Source of the DNA: Medicago truncatula | Taxonomy: Eukaryota; Streptophyta; Magnoliopsida; Fabales; Fabaceae | Length of the DNA: 64,000 nt | Direction of reading: 5' to 3' | NCBI RefSeq assembly: GCF_003473485.1 | Contig: NC_053044.1 | Location: 55,468,091-55,532,090 of the forward strand | Shown: positions 46,401-56,498 of the stretch, piece by piece | Layout: each line of letters starts with the position of its first letter | How positions within the stretch are numbered: position 1 is the stretch's first letter | Translations under genes and position numbers: made by a program | Notes under the pieces: model-generated | What the model was told of the DNA's origin: nothing | Databases searched by the model: none | Seen by the model: only the letters and a program-made list of their open reading frames with translations

Positions 46401-49400
46401 TGAAATTATTTACATAACATGAGCGACCTCGTTTTTTTTTTTTTTTTTTCTTTCTCGTTAAAGTTTATTTTTAAGACAACAAGTCAATAGTATATATATA
46501 TATATATAATAAAGTAAGATTTTTTATGCGACGTGTCACTTTTACGTTTATTCGTAATATTTTTTTATTATTTTTTAAAATCAATATTTGATTTGACATA
46601 AACATTTCAACAAAATTTTGATTTTATCTCCTTCAATTTTTTTTTGATCTTATCTATTAAATATTTTACTTAACTTTTTTATTGAATTCATAATATTTTA
46701 TGTAATAGAAATATCTCAACAAATTACATATGATACCCTTCAACTATAAATCATCAATCTATCAATCATCAATAGTATATATATAAAGTAAGATTTTTTT
46801 ATGCCACTTGTCACTTCCACGTTTATTCGCAATATTTTTAATATTTTTCTATTTTTAAAAGCAATATTTGATTTGACATAAATATCTCAACTAACTTTTG
46901 ATCTTATCTATTAAATATTTTACTTAACTTTTTTATTGAATTTCTAATATCTTATGTAACTAAAATATCTCAACAAATTACATATGATACCCTTCAACTA
47001 TAAATCATCAATCAATAGTATATATATAAAGTAAGGTTTTTTATGCCACGTGTAACTTCCACGTATATTCGCAATAATTTTATTATTTTTCTATTTTGCA
47101 AAACCAATATTTGATTTGACATAAATATCTCAACAAACATTTGATTTTATCTATTAAATATTTTACTTAACTTTTTCATTGAATTCCTAATATTTTATGT
47201 AACAGAAATATCTCAACAGAAATACAACAAATTCCTAAAAGTTAATTTTACTATATATATATGTGTTAATATTTTTACTAAATCCAATTAATTTTATCAG
47301 TATGTGCATATATAAATTTACGAGTATTTATAATATGATATATTTATTAAGATATTCATCCTATTCCAATCCGCTATAAATTTTATTTATGGATATCATA
47401 CATATAATTTTTTTATCTTCTTGAATATGTCTAACCCGTGCAACGCCGGATAAATGCACTAATTTATTTATAAAATAAACTTTAACCCGACCAGTTCTAA
47501 AAATAATTGGTTCTTTGGTTTTAACCGGGTTTGTGATAGCATGACCGTTTCAATTAGTAGACCGAATTAGTTACCCCTATAGTTTCTAGTCAGACCGGCC
47601 TAATCGGCCTTCGAATTTTACAACACTTATTTGTGTTGCTTTGGGCTATTTTTTCAATTCTCACGTGCATCCATGGTGTAAAATTTATTTGTATAAATAT
47701 TTGATTATATATAAGAGCTAAATAACCCTTTGCGATCCCACCGTCTCAAGGGATTAGTTTCTGCATTGCACGCAGAGGATATCCGATTCATGCAAAATAT
47801 ATGTTTTTTGCAGTTGGACTAGACTAGGTGATACTTTAAAAAAGGTCAAGTTAAATAAATATATCAAAATAAAGATCTACATTAGTTAAAAACTTAAACA
47901 GGTTAAGGTCCAGTTTATGTTTGGGAAATAACCCAAGGGTAGACCTTGAAAACATGGTTTCGTGATTCCTTATTTCCACTTCTATTTACGACTCAACTAC
48001 TTTTGCGTGTAACTTAGGTATTTGGCTAAAATAAGGGAATGAAAAGGGTTTAATTAATTAGATATTTTGTTTTGATGAGATGAGATGAGACGAGAGGAGG
48101 AAATGGATTTTTAATAGAAAGAGATGGCTAACTACTTTTTATGAGAGAAATCTAATTGAATTTGCTTGTTGAGTTCTTGAGTTTTATACCCAGCTTTGTT
48201 AGGTGTAAATTGTGTAATCATTGGAGCATGTACACATGGCTGCCACATGTTTCCTTATATAAGAAGTTTGTTTAAGACTGAATTTAAGAACAGAGAAGAG
48301 AACAAAAGTTGCTTAAAGATCATCTCTCCATTATCTTGCTAGTTTCAAAACTCTGCCCTATAATCTTAACTGGATCAAAATTAATTCTAGTTTTTTTTTT
48401 ATTAATTCTGAATTATACTAATTTTGTTATTTGAATTTGGCTTGTAACACAGCCTCATCAACATGCAACCCAGCAAAGTACATGTCCGGAAGATGTGGAG
48501 GAACAACGAGATTCATCGTCTTAATTGGAGGTGTGTGCCTATTTCATGTTTCGAAAACCATTTGAGATTATCTTAGAAATTACATGGCAACTGAATAACT
48601 TACTCATTTAACAAATATCACATCAATTGAAATATTGTTGACCACCACCATGCCAACAAGCTTATATTATTTTGCAGGTTTTGTTTTTGGCGTTTCACTC
48701 ATGATTACTCTGGCTTCAGTATGTTGTTACTTTCGCCGTCGCACCAAATTGAGAGTCACAAAGAGCACAAAAAGACGCTTCACAGAAACTACTAACAATT
48801 ACAGTGTTCCTATCTATCCCTACAAAGACATCGAAAAAGCCACAAATAGTTTTTCAGAGAAACAAAGGTTGGGAACAGGAGCATATGGTACAGTTTATTC
48901 TGGAAAACTTTACAATGATGAATATGTTGCCATCAAAAGAATAAAACACAGAGATAATGAGAGCATTGAACAAGTCATGAATGAGATCAAGCTCATTTCC
49001 TCTGTTAGTCACCCCAATTTAGTGCGTTTGTTGGGTTGTTCCATCGAATATGGAGAACAAATTTTAGTGTATGAGTTCATGTCAAACGGAACACTGAATC
49101 AACATTTGCAAAGAGAGACAGGAAATGGACTTTCATGGCCTGTTAGACTCAAAATTGCGACAGAAACAGCACAAGCCATATCACATCTTCATTCAGCAAT
49201 TGATCCACCTATATACCATAGAGATATAAAATCAAGTAACATACTTTTGGACCAAAATTTTGGATCCAAAGTAGCAGATTTTGGGCTTTCTAGACTTGGA
49301 ATAACTGAAATATCTCACGCTTCCCACGTTTCAACTGCTCCTCAAGGAACACCGGGCTACGTTGACCCACAATACCATCAAGACTATCACCTTTCTGATA

Positions 49401-50035
49401 AAAGCGATGTATATAGCTTTGGTGTGGTTCTTGTTGAGATCATAACAGGACTAAAAGTAGTGGACTTTTCTCGTCCTCATAATGAAGTGAATTTGGCTTC
49501 TCTTGCTGTTGACAGGATCAGAAAAGGGCTTTTAGATGATATTATAGACCCAATCATATTTCTTCATTCCCAAGCAACCAGTGAAGGGTGGACACTTTCT
49601 TCCATACACAAGGTAGCTGAGTTGGCATTCAGATGTCTTGCATTTCACAGGGATATGAGACCTTGTATGACTGAAGTGGCAACTGAGTTAGAGCAACTAA
49701 GGTTGAATAAATGGAACTCTTTTGAAGAAAATAACTCTATTATAGCTTCAATAGATCACTTGTCTTCTTGCTCTTCCTCCTCTTCTAGCGAAAGTGAGAA
49801 ACCTTTGAGGAGCACCACCACACTGAAGGATGTTGGGCCTAAGGGTAAATCCCATCTTAAGCTTGAGACTGGGCCCATTTCTTTTAAGTCAGTTGAAAGG
49901 CCCAACAGTAGCTCACCAGTTTCGGTGCAAGACCCAGACCCATGGTTTAGTGAGCAGAGCTCTCCTTCAAATAGTTTCCCCAGTAAGTCATTTGATCGTG
50001 GATCTGTTTCATATGGTCAACAATCTAGTTTGTAG
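40430..50035 (+). CDS. Wall-associated receptor kinase-like protein (WAKL14 type), 3 exons, 727 aa
   Basis: Exons: 40430-41177, 48453-48530, 48678-50035; GT/AG sites are present and the frame closes at 728 codons. The signal peptide is residues 1-23. A cysteine-rich GUB_WAK-type domain follows (CHQSCGSHKPFPYPFGFSSGC, 29 onward). An EGF-like module (CLCSDHANC...FRCQCDEEFVGDG) spans about 218-249. The transmembrane helix spans about 270-292. The kinase is complete: glycine loop LGTGAYGTV (340-348), VAIK Lys362, Glu378, HRD Asp458, DFG Asp476 and GTPGYVDPQY (499 onward). HRD makes it an RD kinase, expected to be active. The Ser-rich tail contains SSPVSVQDP, as I recall in Arabidopsis WAKL14/WAKL21. 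It is expected at the plasma membrane contacting the wall; its ligand cannot be told. The start ATG precedes a good signal peptide. Intron 1 (7.3 kb) is filled with repeats. Confidence 0.92.
41813..41912. repeat. Minisatellite in WAKL intron 1
   Basis: About 60-bp units repeat with gtgcacaccatatggaaatt and gggggaaagggtgcacacca, with a further partial unit near 41980. It produces repeated HGVHPFPQF-like frames on the minus strand, which are not a gene. Confidence 0.6.
42143..43152. mobile_element. Foldback element 1 in WAKL intron 1
   Basis: The left end is agtccatctttgctcaattt and the right end is aaatggagcaaagatgaact, inverted copies. The interior holds a GC-richer block (gccgccgccgctgacggaac, 42312 onward) that stands out from the AT-rich intron, and its inverted counterpart near 42890-42950. 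Same family as the next element. Confidence 0.65.
43198..44042. mobile_element. Foldback element 2 in WAKL intron 1
   Basis: The left end is gagtccatctttgcttcatt and the right end is aaatggagcaaagatggact. Internal blocks are tttgctccatttacccc and aaggagtaaactgagg. It contains GC-richer segments (cctccgtcgtcgccgctacc near 43399; 43690-43870 on the right). It lies 45 bp from the first element, so the two sit side by side. Confidence 0.65.
44076..45350. mobile_element. Foldback element carrying a PPR gene fragment, in WAKL intron 1
   Basis: Arms of about 250 bp are inverted copies: left gttaaaatgcacttttcccc, ggtcaacgctgattcggcat and ggaaaggaagaaggagaggc; right gcctctccttcttcatttcc, aaatcagcgttgaccaagtc and ggggaaaagtgcactttagc. 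The loop (about 44330-45090) encodes pieces of a PPR protein and no transposase. Confidence 0.8.
44725..45062 (+). pseudogene. PPR protein gene fragment inside the foldback element
   Basis: In several frames the loop reads RPSTVVWNSVITGFICNNLP, HQALLLYAKMRSNS, YTFSSTLKACALTKDIVK, then LLNMYASCQHEFALKVFDVMRRR. These are consecutive PPR-type repeats broken by frameshifts. They are unrelated in detail to the intact PPR gene at 35.4-37.1 kb. The piece looks captured from another locus and is not functional. Confidence 0.75.
46482..47232. repeat. Three tandem units of about 250-290 bp in WAKL intron 1
   Basis: Units start near 46482, 46768 and 47015 with caatagtatatatataaagt. Each continues with cacgtgtcact-type text, caatatttgatttgacataa, attaaatattttacttaac and, in the first two, atatgatacccttcaac. 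The third is truncated at the right. Confidence 0.8.
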
Positions 50036-50845
50036 TTTATTGTAATTGAATATAAGCTTGTTTGATCAAAAGAGAGATATACGGTAAGCAAGTTTATCTC
50101 ACTCTATTATAGCTTTTATGATTTGTAAAATTAAACTGTATGAATTTATAACTTATAACTTCACTTTTGGTCTCCCAAGTATTGGAACTTTAGTTCTCCA
50201 TTTTTTTGAGCAATTTCAGTCTTCTTAGTTTCCCCGTTTGCAATTTTGATCTCCTTATTTCGTTGTCCCGCAACTCAGTTTTCACCAATTTTACAAATTC
50301 GGCAAAAATAAATGGCATGCCAATGGTTTTGTTTAAACTACAAAAAGGCCACAGTTTCAAAATGGGGAAATTGAAGGGTTTTACAAAATTGTGTTGAATC
50401 AACAAATGAGACATTGCGAAGGTTTTTCATTTTTCTTGGATTTTATGTCCAAACAGTGATGAAAGGGTACTCCATAGTCCACACCAACAATTATATTAGA
50501 CTGTTTCTTTTTCCATCCTATGAGTTTCTCACACGCCCTATGCAGTTTGGAAATATTTCGGATTTTAGTATTTAGACGCATGAGAAACTCATAGGATGGT
50601 AAAAAGTAATAGCCGTTATATTATGGCCTCACATGGTTCAAATTGTTAGAAGAGACAACACGGAAAAGAAGGAAAACAATAAGAACCGAAGTCTCCACTA
50701 GCACCTCCCGTGGTTAAAAATGAAGAAGTGAAGAATTCATGACAAAATGGATGCATACGAGAAGTAGTAGTTAAGAAGAAGAATGGATGAATTTAGTTTG
50801 GGATTTGAGAATCTCACTCAATTATAGGGTTTTATTTGTGCCATC
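50036..50845. other. WAKL 3' flank
   Basis: 3' UTR and spacer. A short palindromic pair (ccatcctatgagtttctcac near 50513 and gagaaactcataggatgg near 50582) can fold as a hairpin of about 85 bp. No gene can be supported. Confidence 0.4.
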
Positions 50846-51110
50846 ATTGGCTACTAGATCACCTTATTCAGATCCTTCTCAATATGGCATACTCGTAGGA
50901 CGCTTTATTTACCTCACCATCAGTCGCCCAAAAATTATTAACTTTGTTCACATTTTGAGTCAAATCATGCAGGAACCACAACAAGCACACTGAGATGCTG
51001 CCATGAGAGTTTTACGGTATTTAAATAAAATTCTCACCAAGACAAGGAGTCATTTTACTAAAAGAAGATTATATTAAATTTGTTTGTCAGGTGACTTGAA
51101 GATGAATCTC
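50846..51110 (+). mobile_element. Ty1/copia polyprotein remnant
   Basis: The text reads YSDPSQYGILVGRFIYLTISRPKIINFVHILSQIMQEPQQAH, then a stop, then AAMRVLRYL in the continuing sequence. This is the linker between reverse transcriptase and RNase H of plant copia elements (RLVGRLIYLT..RPD..., MRVLRYLK). It has stop codons and no LTRs in view, so it is a relic. Confidence 0.75.
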
Positions 51111-51625
51111 ATGGTATTTGATGAAACTTGGCTCAACTTCAATCTCTTGAAAAACAAAACATCAAGCAACCTTGCCAAGACGGTGGAGCAAAATATCAGT
51201 CATTGTTCATGCCACTGCCATTTTTTATCGCCTTAATTCAAAGTAGGTTGTCCCCCATTATTTCACTACATATATATCGTGCTTCCTACTGCCTACATCT
51301 AGCTAAATTAGTTTTTATCGCCTTCCATTGTGCACGTAACGTAATAGAAGCATTAATCATCCTAATCAAACATATTGGTGGTGATTAAATTAATTAAATA
51401 AATTCTAAAAAAATTAACTTCATAGGTGAAGTTGGTCACATTCCTCTCGTAATACGTACAAGTAGTCATCATAAACAAACAAACAAAAACTTAAATTATC
51501 TTAATCTGGGCCAATATATATGTGGATGAACCATAAGCTGCGGGATGCATCATGCATATACATGCAATTAAACAATTAATAATTAATCCAGAAAATGTAT
51601 TATGAAGTAAAACAAAACTACAAAA
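51111..51625. other. Spacer, AOS downstream region
   Basis: Short AT-rich stretch that should hold the AOS 3' UTR on its right. No other feature is seen. Confidence 0.4.
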
Positions 51626-53305
51626 CTAAAATTTAGCTTTCTTGAGAGAGGTAAAGGTAACAGCAGATCCTATAGGAGATTTTCCAACTTGAATACCAAA
51701 AGTATCATAACGAAGAAACAGTTCCACCACCAAAAGTCTAGAAAACAACACAACAAAATCCTTTCCGGGACATTGCTTATTACCAGCCGTAGGTTGTTCT
51801 GTTTCACGACCATTAGACCAAAACACATGCTCCAACAACTTCTCTCCCTCTTCACCCATAAACCTATCTCCAACAAACTCATCAGCACTATCAAATATCT
51901 TTGGATCTTTTGTCGCAAAAGGTTGAAACCCAAACAACATTTCACCTTCTTTCACTTGAAACGCATTTTCATGATTCTCAATAACAAAATCATGTTTCGC
52001 TTTTCCATACTGTAACGGTACTGGTGGTTCAATTCTAAATGCTTCATACACCACTGATTTCATCAACGGCATATTTTCCATCCCCGCCATTGTCACTCTT
52101 CCGCCATTTGATTTAACAACAGATCGAATCTCTTCTGCTAATTTACGGTGTAGATTAACACCACCACGTCCAATCCACTTCAACAAATTAGGAAAAAAAA
52201 TCTTCATCCCACCAAATGAATTAAAACATGTGGCAAATAAAAGATTATGAACCGCTTCTTCTTTCGAAACTCCAAGTCGAACAGCTTCATCTAAAACCGG
52301 TCCAGTTGATGACTCATAGAAAAAATCATAAAGCTTTTGATAATCTTTCTTCACCAAAAATGGTGGAAGACGGAACGTATGAAGGGCTGGTTCCTCAATC
52401 CATTTAGGAAGACCTAACGTAAGAATTGGACTTAGCTGCATCAATGTCCATTTTGTTACTATTTTTGGACCATCGCTTTTGAGATTTGTTTCGGTAGGGT
52501 TTGTACCGAAAAATGCTTTTGCAAGGTAGTTAAAAGCTGCTTGATCGTTTGCATCGGCGAAAATTGCATTTCCTGTTTTTGCAAGCTCTTTTTCTAGAGT
52601 GTTAAAGAGGTTTGTGTAAGATGAGTGAAACTCAGGGATAAAGTGGCTACTACGTGACTTGAGGAGGAAGAAAAGAAGGCGTTTGAGTTGGTCGTGTTTT
52701 GGTTCGGTTGGATCAAGGTAAGAGAGGATACGGTAACCACCAGTGAGTTCTGTTGACGGCATGAAAGTTCCGGTGAAGAGGTCACGTTTTTCAACTTTGG
52801 AATTGTCGAAGAGAACAGGGAATGATTTTCCGTCAAGTAAAACAATGACGTTTGGGTTAGAGGAAATGAATGGGCCTGGTGGCATATTAGCGCGAAAAAT
52901 GGTTGATTTGTATTTGTGCATTTTGCTTCTGAAATATTTGTCGCGGCCGCCTTCGTTGTAGAAATATTCAAGACGGTCTTTGATAGGACCTACGAATGGG
53001 AGGCCGTAATCTCCAGGGATTCTTCGCATTGGAAGTTTTTTGGGTGGTTCGGGTGAAACTAATGACGATGTTGTGTCTGTGCCGGACGCTGTTGTTGTTG
53101 TTGTTGTTTCTATTGGAGTAATTGGAATTGGGGAGGATGTCGTATCTGGGTTGGACACTGATGCTTTCAATGGAGTCGCTGAAATTGGAGTGAAAGGACA
53201 TTTGGAAATGGAGCAGCGATTGTGGTGTTTTATCGTTCTTTTAAATGGAAATTCTGGTTGAAGGAAAGTATAAGATATTGAGGAGGTAAGTGATGATGAT
53301 GCCAT
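51626..53305 (-). CDS. AOS: Allene oxide synthase (CYP74A), chloroplast, intronless, 559 aa
   Basis: Converts 13-hydroperoxy-octadecatrienoic acid to the unstable allene oxide, the first committed step of jasmonate synthesis, in the plastid. Residues 1 to about 88 are Ser/Thr-rich and basic, a transit peptide with an unusual run of Thr (residues 67-72). The mature part starts near LPMRRIPGDYGLPFVGPIKDR. Family marks: FRANMPPGP with F137, a residue that separates AOS from hydroperoxide lyase in Arabidopsis; PSTELTGGYRILSYLDP; the altered I-helix CFNSFGG (360-366), with Asn instead of the usual P450 oxygen-binding Thr; YEAFR (ExxR, 420-424); and heme ligand Cys512 in GNKQCPGKDFVV. Lack of introns is typical of CYP74A genes. 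The length is normal and the protein should be active. Confidence 0.96.
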   Translation of the reverse strand: MASSSLTSSISYTFLQPEFPFKRTIKHHNRCSISKCPFTPISATPLKASVSNPDTTSSPIPITPIETTTTTTASGTDTTSSLVSPEPPKKLPMRRIPGDYGLPFVGPIKDRLEYFYNEGGRDKYFRSKMHKYKSTIFRANMPPGPFISSNPNVIVLLDGKSFPVLFDNSKVEKRDLFTGTFMPSTELTGGYRILSYLDPTEPKHDQLKRLLFFLLKSRSSHFIPEFHSSYTNLFNTLEKELAKTGNAIFADANDQAAFNYLAKAFFGTNPTETNLKSDGPKIVTKWTLMQLSPILTLGLPKWIEEPALHTFRLPPFLVKKDYQKLYDFFYESSTGPVLDEAVRLGVSKEEAVHNLLFATCFNSFGGMKIFFPNLLKWIGRGGVNLHRKLAEEIRSVVKSNGGRVTMAGMENMPLMKSVVYEAFRIEPPVPLQYGKAKHDFVIENHENAFQVKEGEMLFGFQPFATKDPKIFDSADEFVGDRFMGEEGEKLLEHVFWSNGRETEQPTAGNKQCPGKDFVVLFSRLLVVELFLRYDTFGIQVGKSPIGSAVTFTSLKKAKF

Positions 53306-53450
53306 TTTTAGGTTTGGAACTAATTAGGATCAGACTTTAGATTAGACACACAAAATGAAATGAAGGAAGTGAACGGGGGGGAAAATGTTACAATTTGTGG
53401 GAAGGGGATAATTGAGAAATGAGAAGTGATTGTAGTGGACTTTGAAACTT

Positions 53451-53460
53451 GTATTTATGG
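53451..53460 (-). promoter_or_regulatory. Candidate TATA box of AOS
   Basis: The minus strand reads CCATAAATAC about 147 bases upstream of the AOS ATG, a TATA-like element at a usual distance. Wound- and jasmonate-response boxes were not searched for systematically. Confidence 0.35.
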
Positions 53461-53612
53461 ATAATCAACGTGAGATTAACATAGCAAGTTGAAATTGAAG
53501 ACTTGTATTGGGAAATCAAAACTAAGTGTGTAAAATATGCGCCGTCCAGATCCATAGCCGGTGAATTAACTGATAATTAATATTTTTTTAAAAATAATAA
53601 TTGATAATTAAT

Positions 53613-53759
53613 ACTCCCTCGGGTCTTATCTTCAAGAGAAAGTTGATTTTTTAGATACATTGAATAATGTATGTATCTAGTTAAGAACCTAAACCAAATA
53701 CATAAATTATTTAATGTATCTAAAAAGTAAATTGTCTCTTGTAAATAGGACTAGAGGTA
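53613..53759. mobile_element. Stowaway-like MITE upstream of AOS
   Basis: The left end is ctccctcgggtcttatcttc and the right end is gtaaataggactagaggt. The inner arms pair as ttgattttttagatacat and atgtatctaaaaagtaaa. It lies about 310 bp upstream of the AOS ATG, within promoter range. Confidence 0.65.
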
Positions 53760-54006
53760 ATATTTTTTTTTTTTTTTTTTTAAGAATGATAATTAACTTT
53801 TTCTGAAAATATCAGCATAATATTTGGTAATGTTTTCATTCAATCTTTAATCAATATAAAATATATATGCTGATAGAAAAATCTATCATACAATTCTACT
53901 AAATAATATCGTAGATTATATGCAGATGAAAATTTTATAAAATTTTATCAGTTAATCTTTTGACTAAGAGTATAATTTAACACTTTATCTTTTAAAATAT
54001 AATTTA

Positions 54007-54778
54007 GGGGTGTACTGGATCATGATTCTAAGGAATTTTAAAAGATTTTTTTATCATGATAAAGTCTTGTGGTATTCAATCAACTATTTTCAATTTAAAA
54101 AAAATCTTGTGTTATTCAACCAAGATTCTTTGTCATTTAAAAAAAGTCTTGTGGTATTCAATCAAGACTTTTAATCACTTAAAAAAAAGTCTAGTGGTAT
54201 TCAAAATAATTCAAATTTCGCAGGATTGTTTAATAAATCAGATTTTGATAGATTTTGTGGAATTTTCTAGTAAAATTTTAGCATGAAAAAATCTTTTGTG
54301 AAAACATGAGATTTCTTAGGATTATTTTTTTCTTTTAAGATTTTACTATCTCCCTCTCTCTTACTCTCTCTTTTCCTCTCCTCTCCTCTCTCTCTCTTCC
54401 TCTCCTCTCTCTCTCTCTAGCTCTCTAGCTCTCCTGTATTGTTTTTTTCTTTTAAGATTTTACTATCTCTCCTTCTCTCTCCTCCCTTCTTTCTTACTCT
54501 CTCTTTTCCTCTCTCTCTCTAGCTCTTCTGTAAAATAAAATAAAAAAATATTTATTGAGATTTTGTGAAAGAGAGTGTGTTATGATATTTTTTTTCAATT
54601 ATTTCTTAAAATTCATAAAATCTGTTGAAATCTATAAAATCATTTCAAATCCTTTAAAATCTTGTGAATTAAATACATTGAAATCTTCAATAATCTTTTA
54701 AAATCATCAAAATCCTATAAAGTCTTTTAAAATTCTTAAGACTTTTTTAAACAAAAATTGTCCTTTAAAACACCATCC
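54007..54778. mobile_element. PIF/Harbinger-type MITE, second copy, decayed right end
   Basis: Same family as 19475-20243: ggggtgtactggatcatgat on the left, the CT-rich tract (54350-54530), gagagtgtgttatgatattt and aatcatttcaaatccttt. The right terminus reads tcctttaaaacaccatcc where the first copy has tcctttaaaatcataatcc, so part of the inverted repeat is lost. TTA flanks both sides (54004-54006 and 54779-54781). Confidence 0.8.
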
Positions 54779-54781
54779 TTA

Positions 54782-56102
54782 TTTTGGTATAGGCAAGTTT
54801 CTATCTATTTTTTCTTTTTAATTGCAAATTTTTAGGACAGTTTATTGGACGGTAGAATGTTATAAACACGACGAAGAATATTACCCGCTGGTTACCAACA
54901 AATGTTTCGTTCTATATTATATTCAGAGTCAAAATATGATTTCCAAATTTATGTGGACTGTGTGCTCTTCATCTTCAGAAGTATAGTAGGCAGGCACTAA
55001 CTAGCGTGCTGCATATTTGCAACGACTTTACGTAATGGTTTTGCATGCAAAGAATGAAGAAACACGAAAGTGAAGTATTCTTTTTCTTCTCCTTTTAAGG
55101 AAAAGAGGAATTTCTTGACGAAAAAAAAGAATTCTATATACAATATTGTTGAAAATATTCATCCCTTATTCAAACTTGAATTTAAAGTTTAAAGTCCAAT
55201 TTAGAGCCGTGGGGCTAAGGCAATGTGAATTAAGTTGCCTAATTTAGGTCCACAGTTGAGTGCTGGACAATCGGATTTTTTTTATTACTTGTATCCCTAC
55301 ATTTATTCCCTCGTCACAACATTTGACATCAACTATCTATTTTATCCTTGCATATGAACTTAAAACACTTCATTACTTTTTTTTTACAAAAGCAAAAATA
55401 ATATTCATTTATTCAAATTGATAGAATACATCGGAGACAATAACATGATTGATATCGCTAAAAACGTAAATTATGAATCTACGAACAAACAAACTCACAA
55501 CACCCAAGTTAATAACATATAACAACAAAATGACTACAAATAATATGATACAATCTAAATCATTAGAATACCCATGATTTTGGATCTGCAATGTTGACGC
55601 TTAAATCATTGATTGAATATGTGATTGTTTGAAGTTGATCTTTCAAGAATCAAACGAACACTGCACAACAAGATGCGAAATAAGACGACGAACAACACAG
55701 CACCGCATAAGACGACGAAATCATGAAAAAAAAACACAAAAGAAAAAACTTGATATATGTGAAAATCACTTATTTAAATTAAAACAAAGGGAAAAAAAGA
55801 TGCAGATGAATGATTCTAGGTTAAAAAAGACCTACAACCACCATCCTCGATGAGTGAAAAAAAAAAAAACGAATTTAGAGAGAATGTGGAGTTTCTATCG
55901 CTAAAAAACTAGGACCGACTTTGGAAAAGTAGTTGAATCATCATACATACTTCATTATTTTTTTCATTTATCTCAAAAAATTTAAAACGTTTTAGGTTTG
56001 CTGGGAGAGTGAGGGAGTAAATATTAGATGTGCCGAAACATAATTTTCAAGTGAGATGTCAAAGTTATTCGTATAAGGCGCGACAAACCACAACGACATC
56101 AT
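54782..56102. other. Intergenic
   Basis: AT-rich text with short open frames on both strands and no recognised motif. The block 55380-55900 is A-rich and of repeat-like character. Confidence 0.35.
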
Positions 56103-56112
56103 CAGATGTTTT

Positions 56113-56229
56113 GCTAAGCACCTTGATGAGGAGATGATTGCTCTTTACCTTGGCCAGTTCGGAGCTAGGCTGACCAAACTTTCGAAAGATCAAATGAATT
56201 ACATCATTGAACATCCATACAAGCTTTAA
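56113..56229 (+). pseudogene. S-adenosylhomocysteine hydrolase C-terminal fragment
   Basis: The frame reads [38 protein letters not shown] and then a stop. It matches the end of plant SAH hydrolase (KHLDEKVA.LHL...[16 protein letters not shown]...PYKP). Only the last 40 or so codons are present, with several substitutions and a short deletion before PYK. It is a gene relic with no visible promoter or upstream exons. Confidence 0.65.
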
Positions 56230-56498
56230 GCAAGCTCACTATATGTACTGAGATGATCAAGGGATTACAAAGAGAAAAATAAAATGATTCTATCTGTATT
56301 GTTTGTTTTTTGGATTTTTGTTGTTGCCTTACGATTTTTAGATTTGTGGTAAATTAGGAATTGTTTTGGATTATTATCCCATCCTACAATGTTAATTCAT
56401 TTGGGTTGAAGGCAGGGGCGGATGGAGTGTGAAACATGGTGTGGCAGTTCTTGCCTAATTTTTTATTTATTTTTTATATGCATAAACATAAGGCAAGG

